This document shows positions 34,501 through 42,928 of a DNA stretch of 64,000 nucleotides, one piece after another. The notes below the pieces were generated by a model. The model searched no databases and was not told the origin of the DNA. It saw nothing but the letters and a program-made list of their open reading frames with translations. The position numbers and the translations under genes are program-made. How positions within the stretch are numbered: the first letter of the stretch is position 1; each line of letters opens with the position of its first letter. This DNA is from Chryseobacterium sp. c4a (GTDB lineage: Bacteria > Bacteroidota > Bacteroidia > Flavobacteriales > Weeksellaceae), in assembly GCF_009900745.1 (NCBI RefSeq), contig NZ_WXVU01000001.1, forward strand, positions 62,001-126,000. Direction: 5' to 3'.

Positions 34501-35073
34501 ATGGAAGAACTTTTTAATTACATCAAAAAATTTGGATTACTGAATGCACAGGATGAACTTCTGATTACAGAAGGAATTCAGGAAACCTCTGTGAAGAAAG
34601 GAGAGATTTTCGTAGAAGCAGGTAAGGTGAGCCAAAAAATTGCTTTTGTAAAAGAAGGGGTATTCCGGTCTTTGTATTACAATAAAGAGGGTGATGATTT
34701 TACCCGATATTTTATCTATGAAGGTCGTTTTATTGGAGACTTTCAGGGATTTACAGATCAGCTTCCCGCTCACGAATATATAGAGGCAATTACAGATGCT
34801 GTATTACTTGTTATTGATCTTAACCATTTTAAAATATTAGAGGAAAAGATTGCAATTTGGCCGGTGCTGTTTGCAAGAATTCATGGGTTTGTCGCGGAAA
34901 ATAAACTTAAAGTAGCGAGCATTATGCTTAACCAGGATGCAAAATCACGGTATATTCATTTTCTAAATCATTATCCGGGGCTTGCCAACAGAGTTCCACA
35001 ATCGATGTTGGCTTCTTATTTAGGAGTAACCCCTTCATCGTTGAGCAGAATCAGGAGAACGATCAATGAGTAA
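34501..35073 (+). CDS. Crp/Fnr family transcriptional regulator (190 aa)
   Basis: N-terminal cyclic-nucleotide-binding beta barrel (VKKGEIFVEAGKVSQKIAFVKEGVFRSLYY) and a short C-terminal helix-turn-helix (PQSMLASYLGVTPSSLSRIRRTI). There are no Fnr-type cysteines. Start chosen at 34501 (MEELFNYIKKFG), which fits family N-termini; an upstream ATG at 34435 would add 22 hydrophobic residues. Ligand and targets unknown; the common Bacteroidota form often controls nearby efflux or stress genes. Confidence 0.88.
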   Translation: MEELFNYIKKFGLLNAQDELLITEGIQETSVKKGEIFVEAGKVSQKIAFVKEGVFRSLYYNKEGDDFTRYFIYEGRFIGDFQGFTDQLPAHEYIEAITDAVLLVIDLNHFKILEEKIAIWPVLFARIHGFVAENKLKVASIMLNQDAKSRYIHFLNHYPGLANRVPQSMLASYLGVTPSSLSRIRRTINE

Positions 35074-35179
35074 CGTGCTGCTCTTATAGTAAAATATAAA
35101 ATAGGGTTTTAAAGATCAAGATCTAATATCAATGATCTTATTCTTTTTCAACTGAATAAACTTTACATACGAAGTGTCC

Positions 35180-35255
35180 ATTCAATAGGAACGGGCTTTA
35201 GCCCGTTTTATCATATCATAAAAATTCCATTGGCTTTAGCCAAAACCTATTCAAT
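35180..35255. repeat. Flavobacterial REP-like element with two hairpins
   Basis: Bounded by ATTCAATAGG and the near-complementary CCTATTCAAT. Inside are two hairpins sharing a TTTA loop: ACGGGC-TTTA-GCCCGT (35191-35206) and TTGGC-TTTA-GCCAA (35230-35243). The GGGCTTTAGCCC core recurs in many flavobacterial genomes as I recall; copy number was not checked. Confidence 0.7.
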
Positions 35256-35351
35256 ACAAAAAAAACGGATTGGATTCCTAGATATTTGTATTATAAATTC
35301 CTACAAAACACGTTTTTGCCAAATGGCAATGGCCTCTCTTTCAAACTGTCA

Positions 35352-35359
35352 TAGTTTTG
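35352..35359 (+). promoter_or_regulatory. -7 promoter element of purA
   Basis: TAGTTTTG matches TAnnTTTG, 19 bases before the ATG; no good -33 element at 17-23 bases. Confidence 0.45.
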
Positions 35360-35378
35360 TCCAATAAAAAATAATTAT

Positions 35379-36647
35379 ATGGATATTGTATTAGGACTTC
35401 AATGGGGAGATGAGGGAAAAGGAAAGTTTATTGATCTTATCAGTGAAAATTATGATATTGCAGCTCGTTTCAATGGAGGCTCGAATGCTGGACATAGCAT
35501 TGAAAGAAACGGAAAGAGAATCACGCTTAAAATGATTCCTTCAGGTATTTTTATGCAGGGAGTACAAAACGTTATCGGAACAGGAACTGTTCTAGATCCT
35601 ATAAGTTTTAAAAATGAAATTCTTAATCTAAAGAAATTTGACGAAACTCTTCAGCCGGAGAAAAACCTGATTATTTCTAAAAAGGCTCATTTTGTATTAC
35701 CTACCTACAAGCTGATGGACGTTTTCATGGAAGAAAGCCCAGCTTATACAACTATTGGAACAACAAAAAATGGAATTGCTCAGGCGTATTCCAATAAAAT
35801 TTTAAGACAAAACGTACGAATTGGAGATATGTATGCTCCTGATTTTAAAGAGAGAGTAGAACGTATTTTAGAAAGAGATTACAGCTTTTTGGCTGGTGAA
35901 GATATGGTTTTACCATCTTTGGAAGAGATTAGCAAAGAGTTTTTTGAAGCAGTAGAGTTTCTAAAGCAATTTAACTGTACAGAAACAGAACTGTTCCTTA
36001 ATAAATCTTTGACAGAAGGAAAAACAATATTAGGAGAAGGGTCGCAGGCAACATTATTAGATATTGATCACGGCACTTATCCTTATGTAACTTCTTCTTC
36101 CACGATTGCGTCAGGAGCTTGCAGCGGATTGGGGATTTCTCCGAAAAAGATCGGTGAGATCTATGGTATTACCAAAGCATACTGTACAAGAGTAGGGAAC
36201 GGGATATTTCCAACGGAGCTTTTTGATGAAATGGGTGAAGAAATCAGAATAAAAGGAAATGAGTTTGGTTCCAATACAGGACGACCAAGAAGAACTGGTT
36301 GGCTAGATCTTCCTGCTTTACGATACGCGGTCATGATTAATGGGGTTACCCAATTGGTTCTGACTAAAGCAGATGTTTTAAGTGGATTGAAATCAGTGGC
36401 AGTTTGTACTCATTACGAATTGGAAGATGGAACGGTTGAAATTACCGCAGGTACACTTCCTGAAAATGCTAAGCCAGTATTCAAGTGGTTAGATGGATGG
36501 AATGCTGATTTCTCAGTGATTACAGATCCGTCAGCACTTCCGGAAGAATTGATGAACTTTCTATCCTTTTTGGAACAGGAAGCGGGAGTTCCGGTAACTT
36601 ACCTTTCTACAGGGCCGGGAAGAGAAGAGATTTTGAAAATGAAGTAA
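35379..36647 (+). CDS. purA: Adenylosuccinate synthetase, sequence-divergent
   Basis: GTP-dependent synthesis of adenylosuccinate from IMP and aspartate, the first step from IMP to AMP. The P-loop QWGDEGKGK (residues 8-16) keeps the catalytic Asp11, and His39 is present in GGSNAGHS. EGSQATLLDIDHGTYPYVTSS, TGRPRRTGWLD and LTKADVLSGL are family blocks. Several near-universal positions differ: GGxNAGHT reads GGSNAGHS and GIGPAY reads GIAQAY. Retained Asp argues against a phage-type PurZ. Length 422 is normal. Whether it is the only purA of the genome cannot be told here. Confidence 0.88.
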   Translation: MDIVLGLQWGDEGKGKFIDLISENYDIAARFNGGSNAGHSIERNGKRITLKMIPSGIFMQGVQNVIGTGTVLDPISFKNEILNLKKFDETLQPEKNLIISKKAHFVLPTYKLMDVFMEESPAYTTIGTTKNGIAQAYSNKILRQNVRIGDMYAPDFKERVERILERDYSFLAGEDMVLPSLEEISKEFFEAVEFLKQFNCTETELFLNKSLTEGKTILGEGSQATLLDIDHGTYPYVTSSSTIASGACSGLGISPKKIGEIYGITKAYCTRVGNGIFPTELFDEMGEEIRIKGNEFGSNTGRPRRTGWLDLPALRYAVMINGVTQLVLTKADVLSGLKSVAVCTHYELEDGTVEITAGTLPENAKPVFKWLDGWNADFSVITDPSALPEELMNFLSFLEQEAGVPVTYLSTGPGREEILKMK

Positions 36648-36661
36648 GTTGATATAAAGGT

Positions 36662-36684
36662 AAAGCGGGATTATTTCCCGCTTT
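36662..36684. terminator. Terminator between purA and the convergent gene
   Basis: 9-bp stem AAAGCGGGA/TCCCGCTTT, loop TTATT, followed by a T-run on the plus strand. Confidence 0.85.
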
Positions 36685-37267
36685 TATTTTGTATTTCACA
36701 GTTCTGTAAGAATTCCAGATCAATATAATAATGGCTGGGAATGTATTTATCAAAATAGATTCTGGTGGATGAATGCTTGTCAATAATTTCTTTTAAAGTT
36801 ATTTTGTCAATATTGGTGTAAGCGGTGAAGAGTATTGGAGCATTATCATTGATATATTCAACAGTTATTTTGGTCTTTACAAATTCAATATCATTTTTGT
36901 TATAAAAGATATTTACATAATCATTCTGGGTTTTTCCCACTCCAAAAACGAAACTTTCTATTACAGTCCTACTGAGATCTATCGTGCCGTAGATCTTATA
37001 TCTTTTAATGTCATCAACGATGAGGTTTCTATTGAAATCCTTTAAAGAAAATCCTTCTTCCTCTTCATTGCTGCCTTTTGTAAAAATATAAAAATAGACA
37101 AGCGCCAAAATAGAAAGCCCACCCATAAAGTATTCAACTTTAAAAGATTCTGTTCTGTGTGTTCCTTTTATTTTTCCACCCATCCCGTGCATGAACATAA
37201 ATAGCCCTACTAAGCCGGCAATAGTAATAGGGATTTCCCAAATTTTGAGTTTTCGTTTTTCTCTCAT
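36671..37267 (-). CDS. Hypothetical two-helix membrane protein (198 aa)
   Basis: Basic N-terminus, membrane helix about 10-30, a short loop with MGGKIKGTHR, a second helix about 46-65, then a soluble domain of about 130 residues. I do not recognise the family. It shares a minus-strand run with the DUF6438 lipoprotein (28-base gap) and its stop lies inside the shared terminator. Confidence 0.7.
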   Translation of the reverse strand: MREKRKLKIWEIPITIAGLVGLFMFMHGMGGKIKGTHRTESFKVEYFMGGLSILALVYFYIFTKGSNEEEEGFSLKDFNRNLIVDDIKRYKIYGTIDLSRTVIESFVFGVGKTQNDYVNIFYNKNDIEFVKTKITVEYINDNAPILFTAYTNIDKITLKEIIDKHSSTRIYFDKYIPSHYYIDLEFLQNCEIQNKSGK

Positions 37268-37295
37268 TAATGTAAAGTAAACTTATTTGAAAAGG

Positions 37296-38168
37296 TTAAT
37301 AAGGTCTTCTTATACTATCATTTTTAACTCTGATCAAATGGTTGTCATTAAAGAAATTATAACCCAGATCAATCATTTTGAAGGTTTTATCTTCTAATTG
37401 AATTTTAAATATCTTACCATCAGTATTGATGCTGCGTCTATATAAATAGAGGTTTTTATAATCTTCATTGGTGGGAACAGGAAGGAGATATTTTCCTGTA
37501 AAAGGAAGGTTTCCGGAATATGAACTGATTGTTTTTGCTTTTAATAGCTCACTGAATAAATGAAATATTTCAGATTCCTTTAAATCAATAGTTTGTGTCC
37601 CAGATGTAAAATCGTAAACAGAAATAGGATCAGTTTTCAAAGTCTGTAGAGAAATATTCTGATAAAGATAGCTGATATTTCTGATCAATCTCCTCAGTTC
37701 AAAAGGAGATTCGCCACCATAATCATATACCGTTTTTATAATTTTTCCTTTTGAAATAAAAGTAATAGTGGAGGAAGCCATATCTGTCCAATTACTTGAA
37801 TATTTCGGCTTTAAAGCATGAAAATCAACATATTTTAATTCATTAAAAATCTCTTTTGTAATTTGAGAGGAAACTTTCGAACTGAAAAAACCATTTTTGA
37901 GATTGTGTGAGTCTCCGTAAAATAAAAAATTGCCTTTATTGTCTATAACCGTCGAATTAGAAGGACAAGAACCATAGCAGGGAGACTTTGAAACAACAAT
38001 TTTATCAATTGGTGGATTCATTTTCTCATAGGTCTTGCTTTTAAAAGGAATTAAGGTTATTAAATTTTTTTTCTTAGTCTCTAAAACTATCTTATTCTTG
38101 CTTAGTTCCACAATTTTTTGTGAGTCAAATTTTTTTTGTAACAGGACTAAAAATAAGTAATGAATCAC
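37296..38168 (-). CDS. DUF6438 domain protein, downstream part of a frameshifted lipoprotein gene
   Basis: Carries the DUF6438 signature DKIVVSKSPCYGSCPSNSTVIDNKGNFLFYG (about residues 55-85) and ends near residue 290. The apparent N-terminus (MIHYLFLVLLQ) overlaps the upstream ORF and has no proper signal. Reading on from the upstream lipoprotein at the A8 tract (38130-38137) with one A fewer gives a continuous protein: ...SPVTKK then FDSQKIVELSKN. So this ORF is very probably the 3' part of a single gene of about 379 residues spanning 37296-38436. Cause: real inactivation, slippage, or a sequencing error. Confidence 0.8.
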   Translation of the reverse strand: MIHYLFLVLLQKKFDSQKIVELSKNKIVLETKKKNLITLIPFKSKTYEKMNPPIDKIVVSKSPCYGSCPSNSTVIDNKGNFLFYGDSHNLKNGFFSSKVSSQITKEIFNELKYVDFHALKPKYSSNWTDMASSTITFISKGKIIKTVYDYGGESPFELRRLIRNISYLYQNISLQTLKTDPISVYDFTSGTQTIDLKESEIFHLFSELLKAKTISSYSGNLPFTGKYLLPVPTNEDYKNLYLYRRSINTDGKIFKIQLEDKTFKMIDLGYNFFNDNHLIRVKNDSIRRPY

Positions 38169-38436
38169 CTTTTATTTTGAATTGAGTCTTTTCTCCATAA
38201 TATCGGATTGAGTCCCGGTCAAACTTGAAAAATCCATTTTTGCAGACATAGGTATCATTTTCTTCAAAAATCAATATGGGTAGATCATGAATAAAGGGCA
38301 TAGTGAGTTCTACATCTTCCAATGATTCGTCATTATTAATTTTAATAATCCATTCACCTGCTAAATCCTTTTTCTCAAAGGAATTGCAGGAATAAATCAG
38401 CAAGGTCAATAAAATTAATAAACTGAGTTTTTTCAT
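38125..38436 (-). CDS. Lipoprotein N-terminal part of the frameshifted DUF6438 gene (103 aa)
   Basis: Lipoprotein signal KKLSLLILLTLLIYSCNS with Cys16, then a lipocalin-like start (DLAGEWIIKINND) and beta-rich sequence. It stops at TGA (38125-38127) directly after an A8 run (minus strand), where removing one A joins it in frame to the DUF6438 ORF. An upstream ATG at 38454 overlaps the aspS terminator and is not preferred. Alone it would be an unfinished domain. Confidence 0.75.
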   Translation of the reverse strand: MKKLSLLILLTLLIYSCNSFEKKDLAGEWIIKINNDESLEDVELTMPFIHDLPILIFEENDTYVCKNGFFKFDRDSIRYYGEKTQFKIKGDSLLIFSPVTKKI

Positions 38437-38442
38437 AATAAA

Positions 38443-38466
38443 AAAGCGGGGCAAATACCCCGCTTT
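38443..38466 (-). terminator. Intrinsic terminator of aspS
   Basis: Perfect 9-bp stem AAAGCGGGG/CCCCGCTTT, six-base loop; the A-run at 38438-38445 supplies the T-tract on the minus strand. Confidence 0.88.
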
Positions 38467-38470
38467 AAAT

Positions 38471-40225
38471 TTATGCTTTTAAATCTAATTTTAACTCTAG
38501 TTCATCGAGCTGTGCATCCGCAATAGATGCTGGTGCATCAATCATCACATCACGTCCTGAATTGTTCTTAGGGAATGCGATATAATCTCTGATTACTTCA
38601 TTACCATCAAGGATCGCTACCAGACGGTCAAATCCGAATGCTAAACCTCCATGTGGCGGTGCTCCGTACTTAAACGCGTTCATTAAGAATCCAAACTGAG
38701 CTTCCGCTTCTTCTTTTGAGAATCCTAATAGGTCAAACATTTTAGATTGAAGATCTCTGTCGAAAATTCTGATAGATCCACCTCCGATTTCGTTTCCGTT
38801 AAGAACCATATCATAAGCGTTGGCTCTTGCTTTTCCAGGATCAGTTTCCAATAAATGAATATCTTCTGGTTTTGGAGACGTGAAAGGGTGGTGCATTGCG
38901 TGGTATCTTTCAGTATCTTCATCCCATTCCAATAGAGGGAAGTCAACAACCCAAAGTGGTGCAAATACGTTTCCTTTTCTTAATCCTAAACGGTTACCAA
39001 GTTCCATTCTCAATGCAGAAAGCTGAGCTCTTACCTTGTTTTCGTTTCCGGAAAGAATTAACATTAAGTCCCCTTCTTTTGCTCCGAATTTTTCAATGAT
39101 CTTCGCTAAGTCTTCTTCGTTGTAGAATTTGTTTACCGATGAAGTTTTCACTCCGTCATTCTGGAATTTAGCCCAAACCATACCTGAAGCTCCGATCTGT
39201 GGACGTTTTACCCAATCCACAAGCTCGTCAATCTGCTTTCTTGTATAATCTGCACATCCTTCTACATTGATTCCGACAACCAATTCAGCTTCATCAAATA
39301 TTTTAAAGTCTTTTCCTTTTACAAGTTCGTTAAGCTCTACGAATTCCATCCCGAAACGGATATCCGGTTTGTCATTTCCGTATTTTCTCATCGCATCAGC
39401 AAACGTCATTCTTGGGAACTCACCGAATTCCTGGCCTGTGATGTCTTTGATAAGAGTTTTAGTCATTCCTTCAAAAACATTCATTACATCCTCTTGCTCT
39501 ACAAACGCCATCTCACAGTCGATCTGTGTAAATTCCGGCTGTCTGTCTGCTCTTAAATCCTCATCACGGAAACATTTTACAATCTGGAAATATTTATCCA
39601 TTCCACCTACCATCAAAAGCTGTTTGAAAGTTTGTGGAGACTGTGGCAATGCATAAAACTGTCCAGGGTTCATTCTGCTTGGTACAACGAAGTCTCTTGC
39701 TCCTTCCGGGGTAGATTTGATCAAAACAGGAGTTTCCACTTCAATGAAACCTTCATCAGACAAGTAGTTTCTTACTTTTTGAGCCATTTTGTGACGGAAG
39801 ATCAATTTATCTTTTACCGGATTTCTTCTGATATCCAGGTAGCGGTATTTCATTCTTAATTCTTCTCCACCGTCAGTTTCATCTTCAATGGTGAAAGGAG
39901 GAAGCTGAGAGTCGTTTAAGATGGTTAATTTTTCAACCAAAATCTCAATTTCTCCTGTAGGAATATTAGGATTTTTACTTACTCTCTCAATTACTTTTCC
40001 GGTAGCCTGAATCACAAATTCACGGCCTAATTTTTTAGCCTCTTCCATCAATTGTGCAGAAGAACGCTCCTGGTCAAATACCAGCTGGGTAATTCCGTAA
40101 CGATCTCGAAGATCTACCCAAATCATAAATCCTTTATCACGGATAGTCTGTACCCATCCAGATAGTGTAACTTCTTCATTCAGATTTTTCAGAGATAGTT
40201 CTCCGTTCGTGTGTGATCGAAACAT
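38471..40225 (-). CDS. aspS: Aspartyl-tRNA synthetase
   Basis: Class II synthetase. N-terminal OB fold binds the anticodon ([30 protein letters not shown]). Motif 2 is [18 protein letters not shown] and motif 3 [13 protein letters not shown]; between them lies the bacterial GAD insertion domain ([14 protein letters not shown] region). Start at [15 protein letters not shown]; an upstream ATG at 40246 is not needed. A -7 element TATCTTTG lies at 40285-40292 on the same strand, with a small AGGTTC/GAACCT hairpin in the leader. Confidence 0.96.
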   Translation of the reverse strand: MFRSHTNGELSLKNLNEEVTLSGWVQTIRDKGFMIWVDLRDRYGITQLVFDQERSSAQLMEEAKKLGREFVIQATGKVIERVSKNPNIPTGEIEILVEKLTILNDSQLPPFTIEDETDGGEELRMKYRYLDIRRNPVKDKLIFRHKMAQKVRNYLSDEGFIEVETPVLIKSTPEGARDFVVPSRMNPGQFYALPQSPQTFKQLLMVGGMDKYFQIVKCFRDEDLRADRQPEFTQIDCEMAFVEQEDVMNVFEGMTKTLIKDITGQEFGEFPRMTFADAMRKYGNDKPDIRFGMEFVELNELVKGKDFKIFDEAELVVGINVEGCADYTRKQIDELVDWVKRPQIGASGMVWAKFQNDGVKTSSVNKFYNEEDLAKIIEKFGAKEGDLMLILSGNENKVRAQLSALRMELGNRLGLRKGNVFAPLWVVDFPLLEWDEDTERYHAMHHPFTSPKPEDIHLLETDPGKARANAYDMVLNGNEIGGGSIRIFDRDLQSKMFDLLGFSKEEAEAQFGFLMNAFKYGAPPHGGLAFGFDRLVAILDGNEVIRDYIAFPKNNSGRDVMIDAPASIADAQLDELELKLDLKA

Positions 40226-40284
40226 AATTATTTGTTTAAAGTTCAATGTTTAAGGTTCAGGGTAGAACCTCTTTTTTACGTTGG

Positions 40285-40292
40285 CAAAGATA
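40285..40292 (-). promoter_or_regulatory. -7 promoter element of aspS
   Basis: TATCTTTG on the minus strand followed by GC, 60 bases upstream of the ATG. Confidence 0.5.
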
Positions 40293-40374
40293 AGATTTTT
40301 GCAGGTTTTATAGATAAAAAAACTTCTGATTAATTTTATTGCCAATTGCTAAGGCTTGCTACGATACAGATTTG

Positions 40375-40382
40375 TATTTTTG
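40375..40382 (+). promoter_or_regulatory. -7 promoter element of the MATE gene
   Basis: TATTTTTG with a TTG 16 bases upstream (40356-40358), slightly short of the usual spacing; 26 bases to the ATG. Confidence 0.4.
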
Positions 40383-40408
40383 AGGATATCTAAATTATAA
40401 CCAGAGAA

Positions 40409-41803
40409 ATGACTAAATATATTGACTTTTTAAAAAAAGCCTTTAGTGGAGAAGAAACCGATTTTACCAAGGTAAATATCAGAAGTGCTGTACTTCTTCT
40501 TGCGATTCCTATGATGCTGGAAATGGCAATGGAATCGGTATTTGCATTGGTTGATCTTTATTTTGTGGGACATCTGAAAGAGAGCGGCTACGCCATCCAA
40601 ACGGTTGGTCTTACAGAATCTGTACTTTCTGTAATGTATTCTATTGCTATTGGAATGAGTATGGCAGCAACGGCGATGGTAGCAAGAAGAATTGGTGAGA
40701 AAAATCCGGAGCAAGCCTCCCGTAGTGCAGCTCAGGTATTGTTGGTTTCATTTGCAATAACGCTTGTTCTAAGTGTTTTGGGTGTTGTGTATGCTGAGGA
40801 AATTTTAATTCTGATGGGATCAAAACCCGAAGCAGCTGCTTACGGAAAAGACTTTACAAGAATTATGATGGGAAGCAGCACCATTATTATGCTTTTATTT
40901 CTGATCAACGGAATCTTTAGAGGAGCAGGAAATGCAATGATTGCTATGAAAAGTTTATGGATTGCCAATATTGCCAACATTATTCTTTGTCCTATCCTGA
41001 TTAAAGGCTTAGGGCCAATTCCGGCAATGGGTCTTACCGGAGCAGCATTAGCAACTACCATTGGACGAAGTATTGGGGTAATGTATCAGTTGTATCATCT
41101 TTTAGTAGCAGATACACAGATACGAATCAAGCTTTCTTACTTTAAACCCAATTCAGAATTAATTAAATCTATTATCAAAATTGCTACCCCTGGAATCTTC
41201 CAGTTTGTGATTGCCTCATGCAGCTGGATCTTTCTTGCCGAGCTGGTAGCTACTACAGGTGGCGAAAATGCCTCTGCAGGATATCAGACAGCATTGAGAT
41301 TAATGATGTTCTTTATGCTTCCGGCTTGGGGATTGAGCAATGCAGCATCTACACTGGTAGGGCAGAATATGGGAGCGAACGAAATGCTGAGAGCAGAACA
41401 GTCTGTAATGAAAACGGTAAAATATAACGTGATCTTTATGGTATTGGTAAGCTTAATATTTGTTCTTTTCGGTAATTTCTTAGTGAGTTTCTTTACTCAG
41501 GAAACGGAGATCAAGGATTTTGCTAAAAATGCACTTCACATCATGAGTATCGGGTTTATTTTCTATGGAATCGGAATGGTAATGATTAATGCCTTCAACG
41601 GAGCAGGAGATACCTGGACACCAACTTGGGTGAATCTTTTCGGATTCTGGCTTTTTCAGATTCCTTTAGCTTATTTTCTTTCCAAGCATTGGGAGATGGG
41701 GCCAAAAGGAGTGTTTATTTCAATTCCGGCGGCTGAAACTTTGATTACTGTGGTTGCTTTTATCTTGTTTAGAAAAGGGAAGTGGAAAACAGTTAAAGTG
41801 TAA
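40409..41803 (+). CDS. MATE family efflux transporter (464 aa)
   Basis: Twelve predicted membrane helices in two similar halves. Family segments: LAIPMMLEMAMESVFALVDLYFVGHL at the start of the first half, and TPGIFQFVIASCSWIFLAELV at the start of the second. PAWGLSNAASTLVGQNMGA and the FNGAGDTWTPTWVNLFGFW block are typical. Members export cationic drugs or metabolites by Na+ or H+ antiport. Substrate unknown. It is a single-gene unit. Confidence 0.93.
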   Translation: MTKYIDFLKKAFSGEETDFTKVNIRSAVLLLAIPMMLEMAMESVFALVDLYFVGHLKESGYAIQTVGLTESVLSVMYSIAIGMSMAATAMVARRIGEKNPEQASRSAAQVLLVSFAITLVLSVLGVVYAEEILILMGSKPEAAAYGKDFTRIMMGSSTIIMLLFLINGIFRGAGNAMIAMKSLWIANIANIILCPILIKGLGPIPAMGLTGAALATTIGRSIGVMYQLYHLLVADTQIRIKLSYFKPNSELIKSIIKIATPGIFQFVIASCSWIFLAELVATTGGENASAGYQTALRLMMFFMLPAWGLSNAASTLVGQNMGANEMLRAEQSVMKTVKYNVIFMVLVSLIFVLFGNFLVSFFTQETEIKDFAKNALHIMSIGFIFYGIGMVMINAFNGAGDTWTPTWVNLFGFWLFQIPLAYFLSKHWEMGPKGVFISIPAAETLITVVAFILFRKGKWKTVKV

Positions 41804-42012
41804 GGATGGGAAGCAGGAAGTTTTGAGGATTAAGATACAGATTACCATTTCTTTTTATAATAGATTTATGAGAGGAAAATTAAATTAACGACTGGAAGAA
41901 CTTCCATCTTCCAGCCTCCATCTTCCTTTCTTATAAAACTTTAACTGCTTAGATAATTGGATATTAGCCATGTATTTCCTAAATTCGTAATAACAACAAA
42001 CACTTTATTACT

Positions 42013-42132
42013 ATGGGAAAAGGAGACAATAAATCGAGAAGAGGTAAAATTCATGCTGGGAATTACGGAAAAAGAAGACCTAGAAAAGCTTCCAAGTCCT
42101 TTACAGCAACCGAAGAAAAACCTAAGAAGTAA
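42013..42132 (+). CDS. 30S ribosomal protein THX (39 aa)
   Basis: The sequence MGKGDNKSRRGKIHAGNYGK and the following basic RRPRKASK match the THX family, a tiny ribosomal protein first seen in the Thermus 30S head; the C-terminus is longer and ends EEKPKK. An ATG with A-rich upstream sequence and a terminator nine bases after the stop frame it. TTG (41957) and TAAATTCG (41980) with a 20-base spacer are a weak promoter. It is below usual length cut-offs. Confidence 0.88.
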   Translation: MGKGDNKSRRGKIHAGNYGKRRPRKASKSFTATEEKPKK

Positions 42133-42141
42133 CCAAAAAGC

Positions 42142-42174
42142 AAAAAGACCGAAGAGTATCTCTCCGGTCTTTTT
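42142..42174 (+). terminator. Intrinsic terminator after THX
   Basis: 10-bp outer stem AAAAAGACCG/CGGTCTTTTT with an inner AGAG/CTCT stem, then a T-run. Confidence 0.85.
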
Positions 42175-42192
42175 TATGACAAATTAAATTAA

Positions 42193-42846
42193 TTATTTTC
42201 CAAAAATATTTCCAAGAATACTTCCTAGTCCGCCTCCTTGTTGTTGCTGGTTTCCACCACCACCAAGAACACTTCCTAGAATGTCATTCAATGGATTTCC
42301 TCCTGATTGAGATTGCCCGCCTCCTAAAACACTTCCAAGAATGTCATTTAAAGGACTGGATTGTTGAGTTTGTGCCTGATTCGTTGCATTCCCTAAGATT
42401 CCTCCTAAAAGATCTCCTAAACCTCCTGCTCCTACATTGCTTTGTTGTTTTTGTTGACCAATGTATCCCATAACAACGGGTGCCAGCATGGCAAGAATAG
42501 GCCCTATCTTATCAATTGAAATTCCTGTATTTTGTGATAATTGATTTTCTACTGTACTCTTTTGCCCACCAAAGATATGATCAAGGATAGATCCACCTTC
42601 AGCCTGTCTTGCTTCAATCTGCGAAGGATCGTTTAAAATACTTCCGTTGTGATCTTTATCTAAGGCACTGTTAAGTGCTTCAGCTTCTTTAGCATCCTGA
42701 GATTTATTTCTAAGATAAGAAATGATAAGAGGTGTAGCTACTGCTAATAAGGCAATTACCTGGTTTCTATTGATTCCGAATTTGTTTTCGGCCTGTTCAG
42801 CAACCTGGTTGCTTGTGTTCCCTGTAAGTAGGTCGATTAAGCTCAT
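42193..42846 (-). CDS. DUF937 domain-containing protein with Gly-rich repeats (217 aa)
   Basis: DUF937 region in the first ~130 residues (LIDLLTGNTSNQVAEQAENKFG ... QVIALLAVATPLIISYLRNK ... IGPILAMLAPVVMGYIGQQK). The last ~80 residues are low-complexity with four near-repeats of the type LNDILGSVLGGG, separated by Gln/Gly/Ser. No signal peptide. Function unknown. Confidence 0.82.
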   Translation of the reverse strand: MSLIDLLTGNTSNQVAEQAENKFGINRNQVIALLAVATPLIISYLRNKSQDAKEAEALNSALDKDHNGSILNDPSQIEARQAEGGSILDHIFGGQKSTVENQLSQNTGISIDKIGPILAMLAPVVMGYIGQQKQQSNVGAGGLGDLLGGILGNATNQAQTQQSSPLNDILGSVLGGGQSQSGGNPLNDILGSVLGGGGNQQQQGGGLGSILGNIFGK

Positions 42847-42928
42847 TTTTTGTGTTTGTTAAAGTATTAATTGACTCAAAGTTATCAAAAAATATGCCTC
42901 GCAAAATATTTCGGATTCATAATTATTG

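Larger units (their letters stand above)
35074..35378. other. Intergenic region before purA with repeats and hairpins
   Basis: 305 bases without a gene. It holds a structured repeat (35180-35255), a further TTGCC/GGCAA hairpin near 35317-35330 and a -7 element TAGTTTTG at 35352-35359 for purA. Confidence 0.6.

Noticed and set aside
35379..36647. Phage-type PurZ (Z-genome) enzyme
   Set aside because: The catalytic Asp of PurA is retained in QWGDEGKGK, whereas PurZ replaces it; no phage genes nearby.
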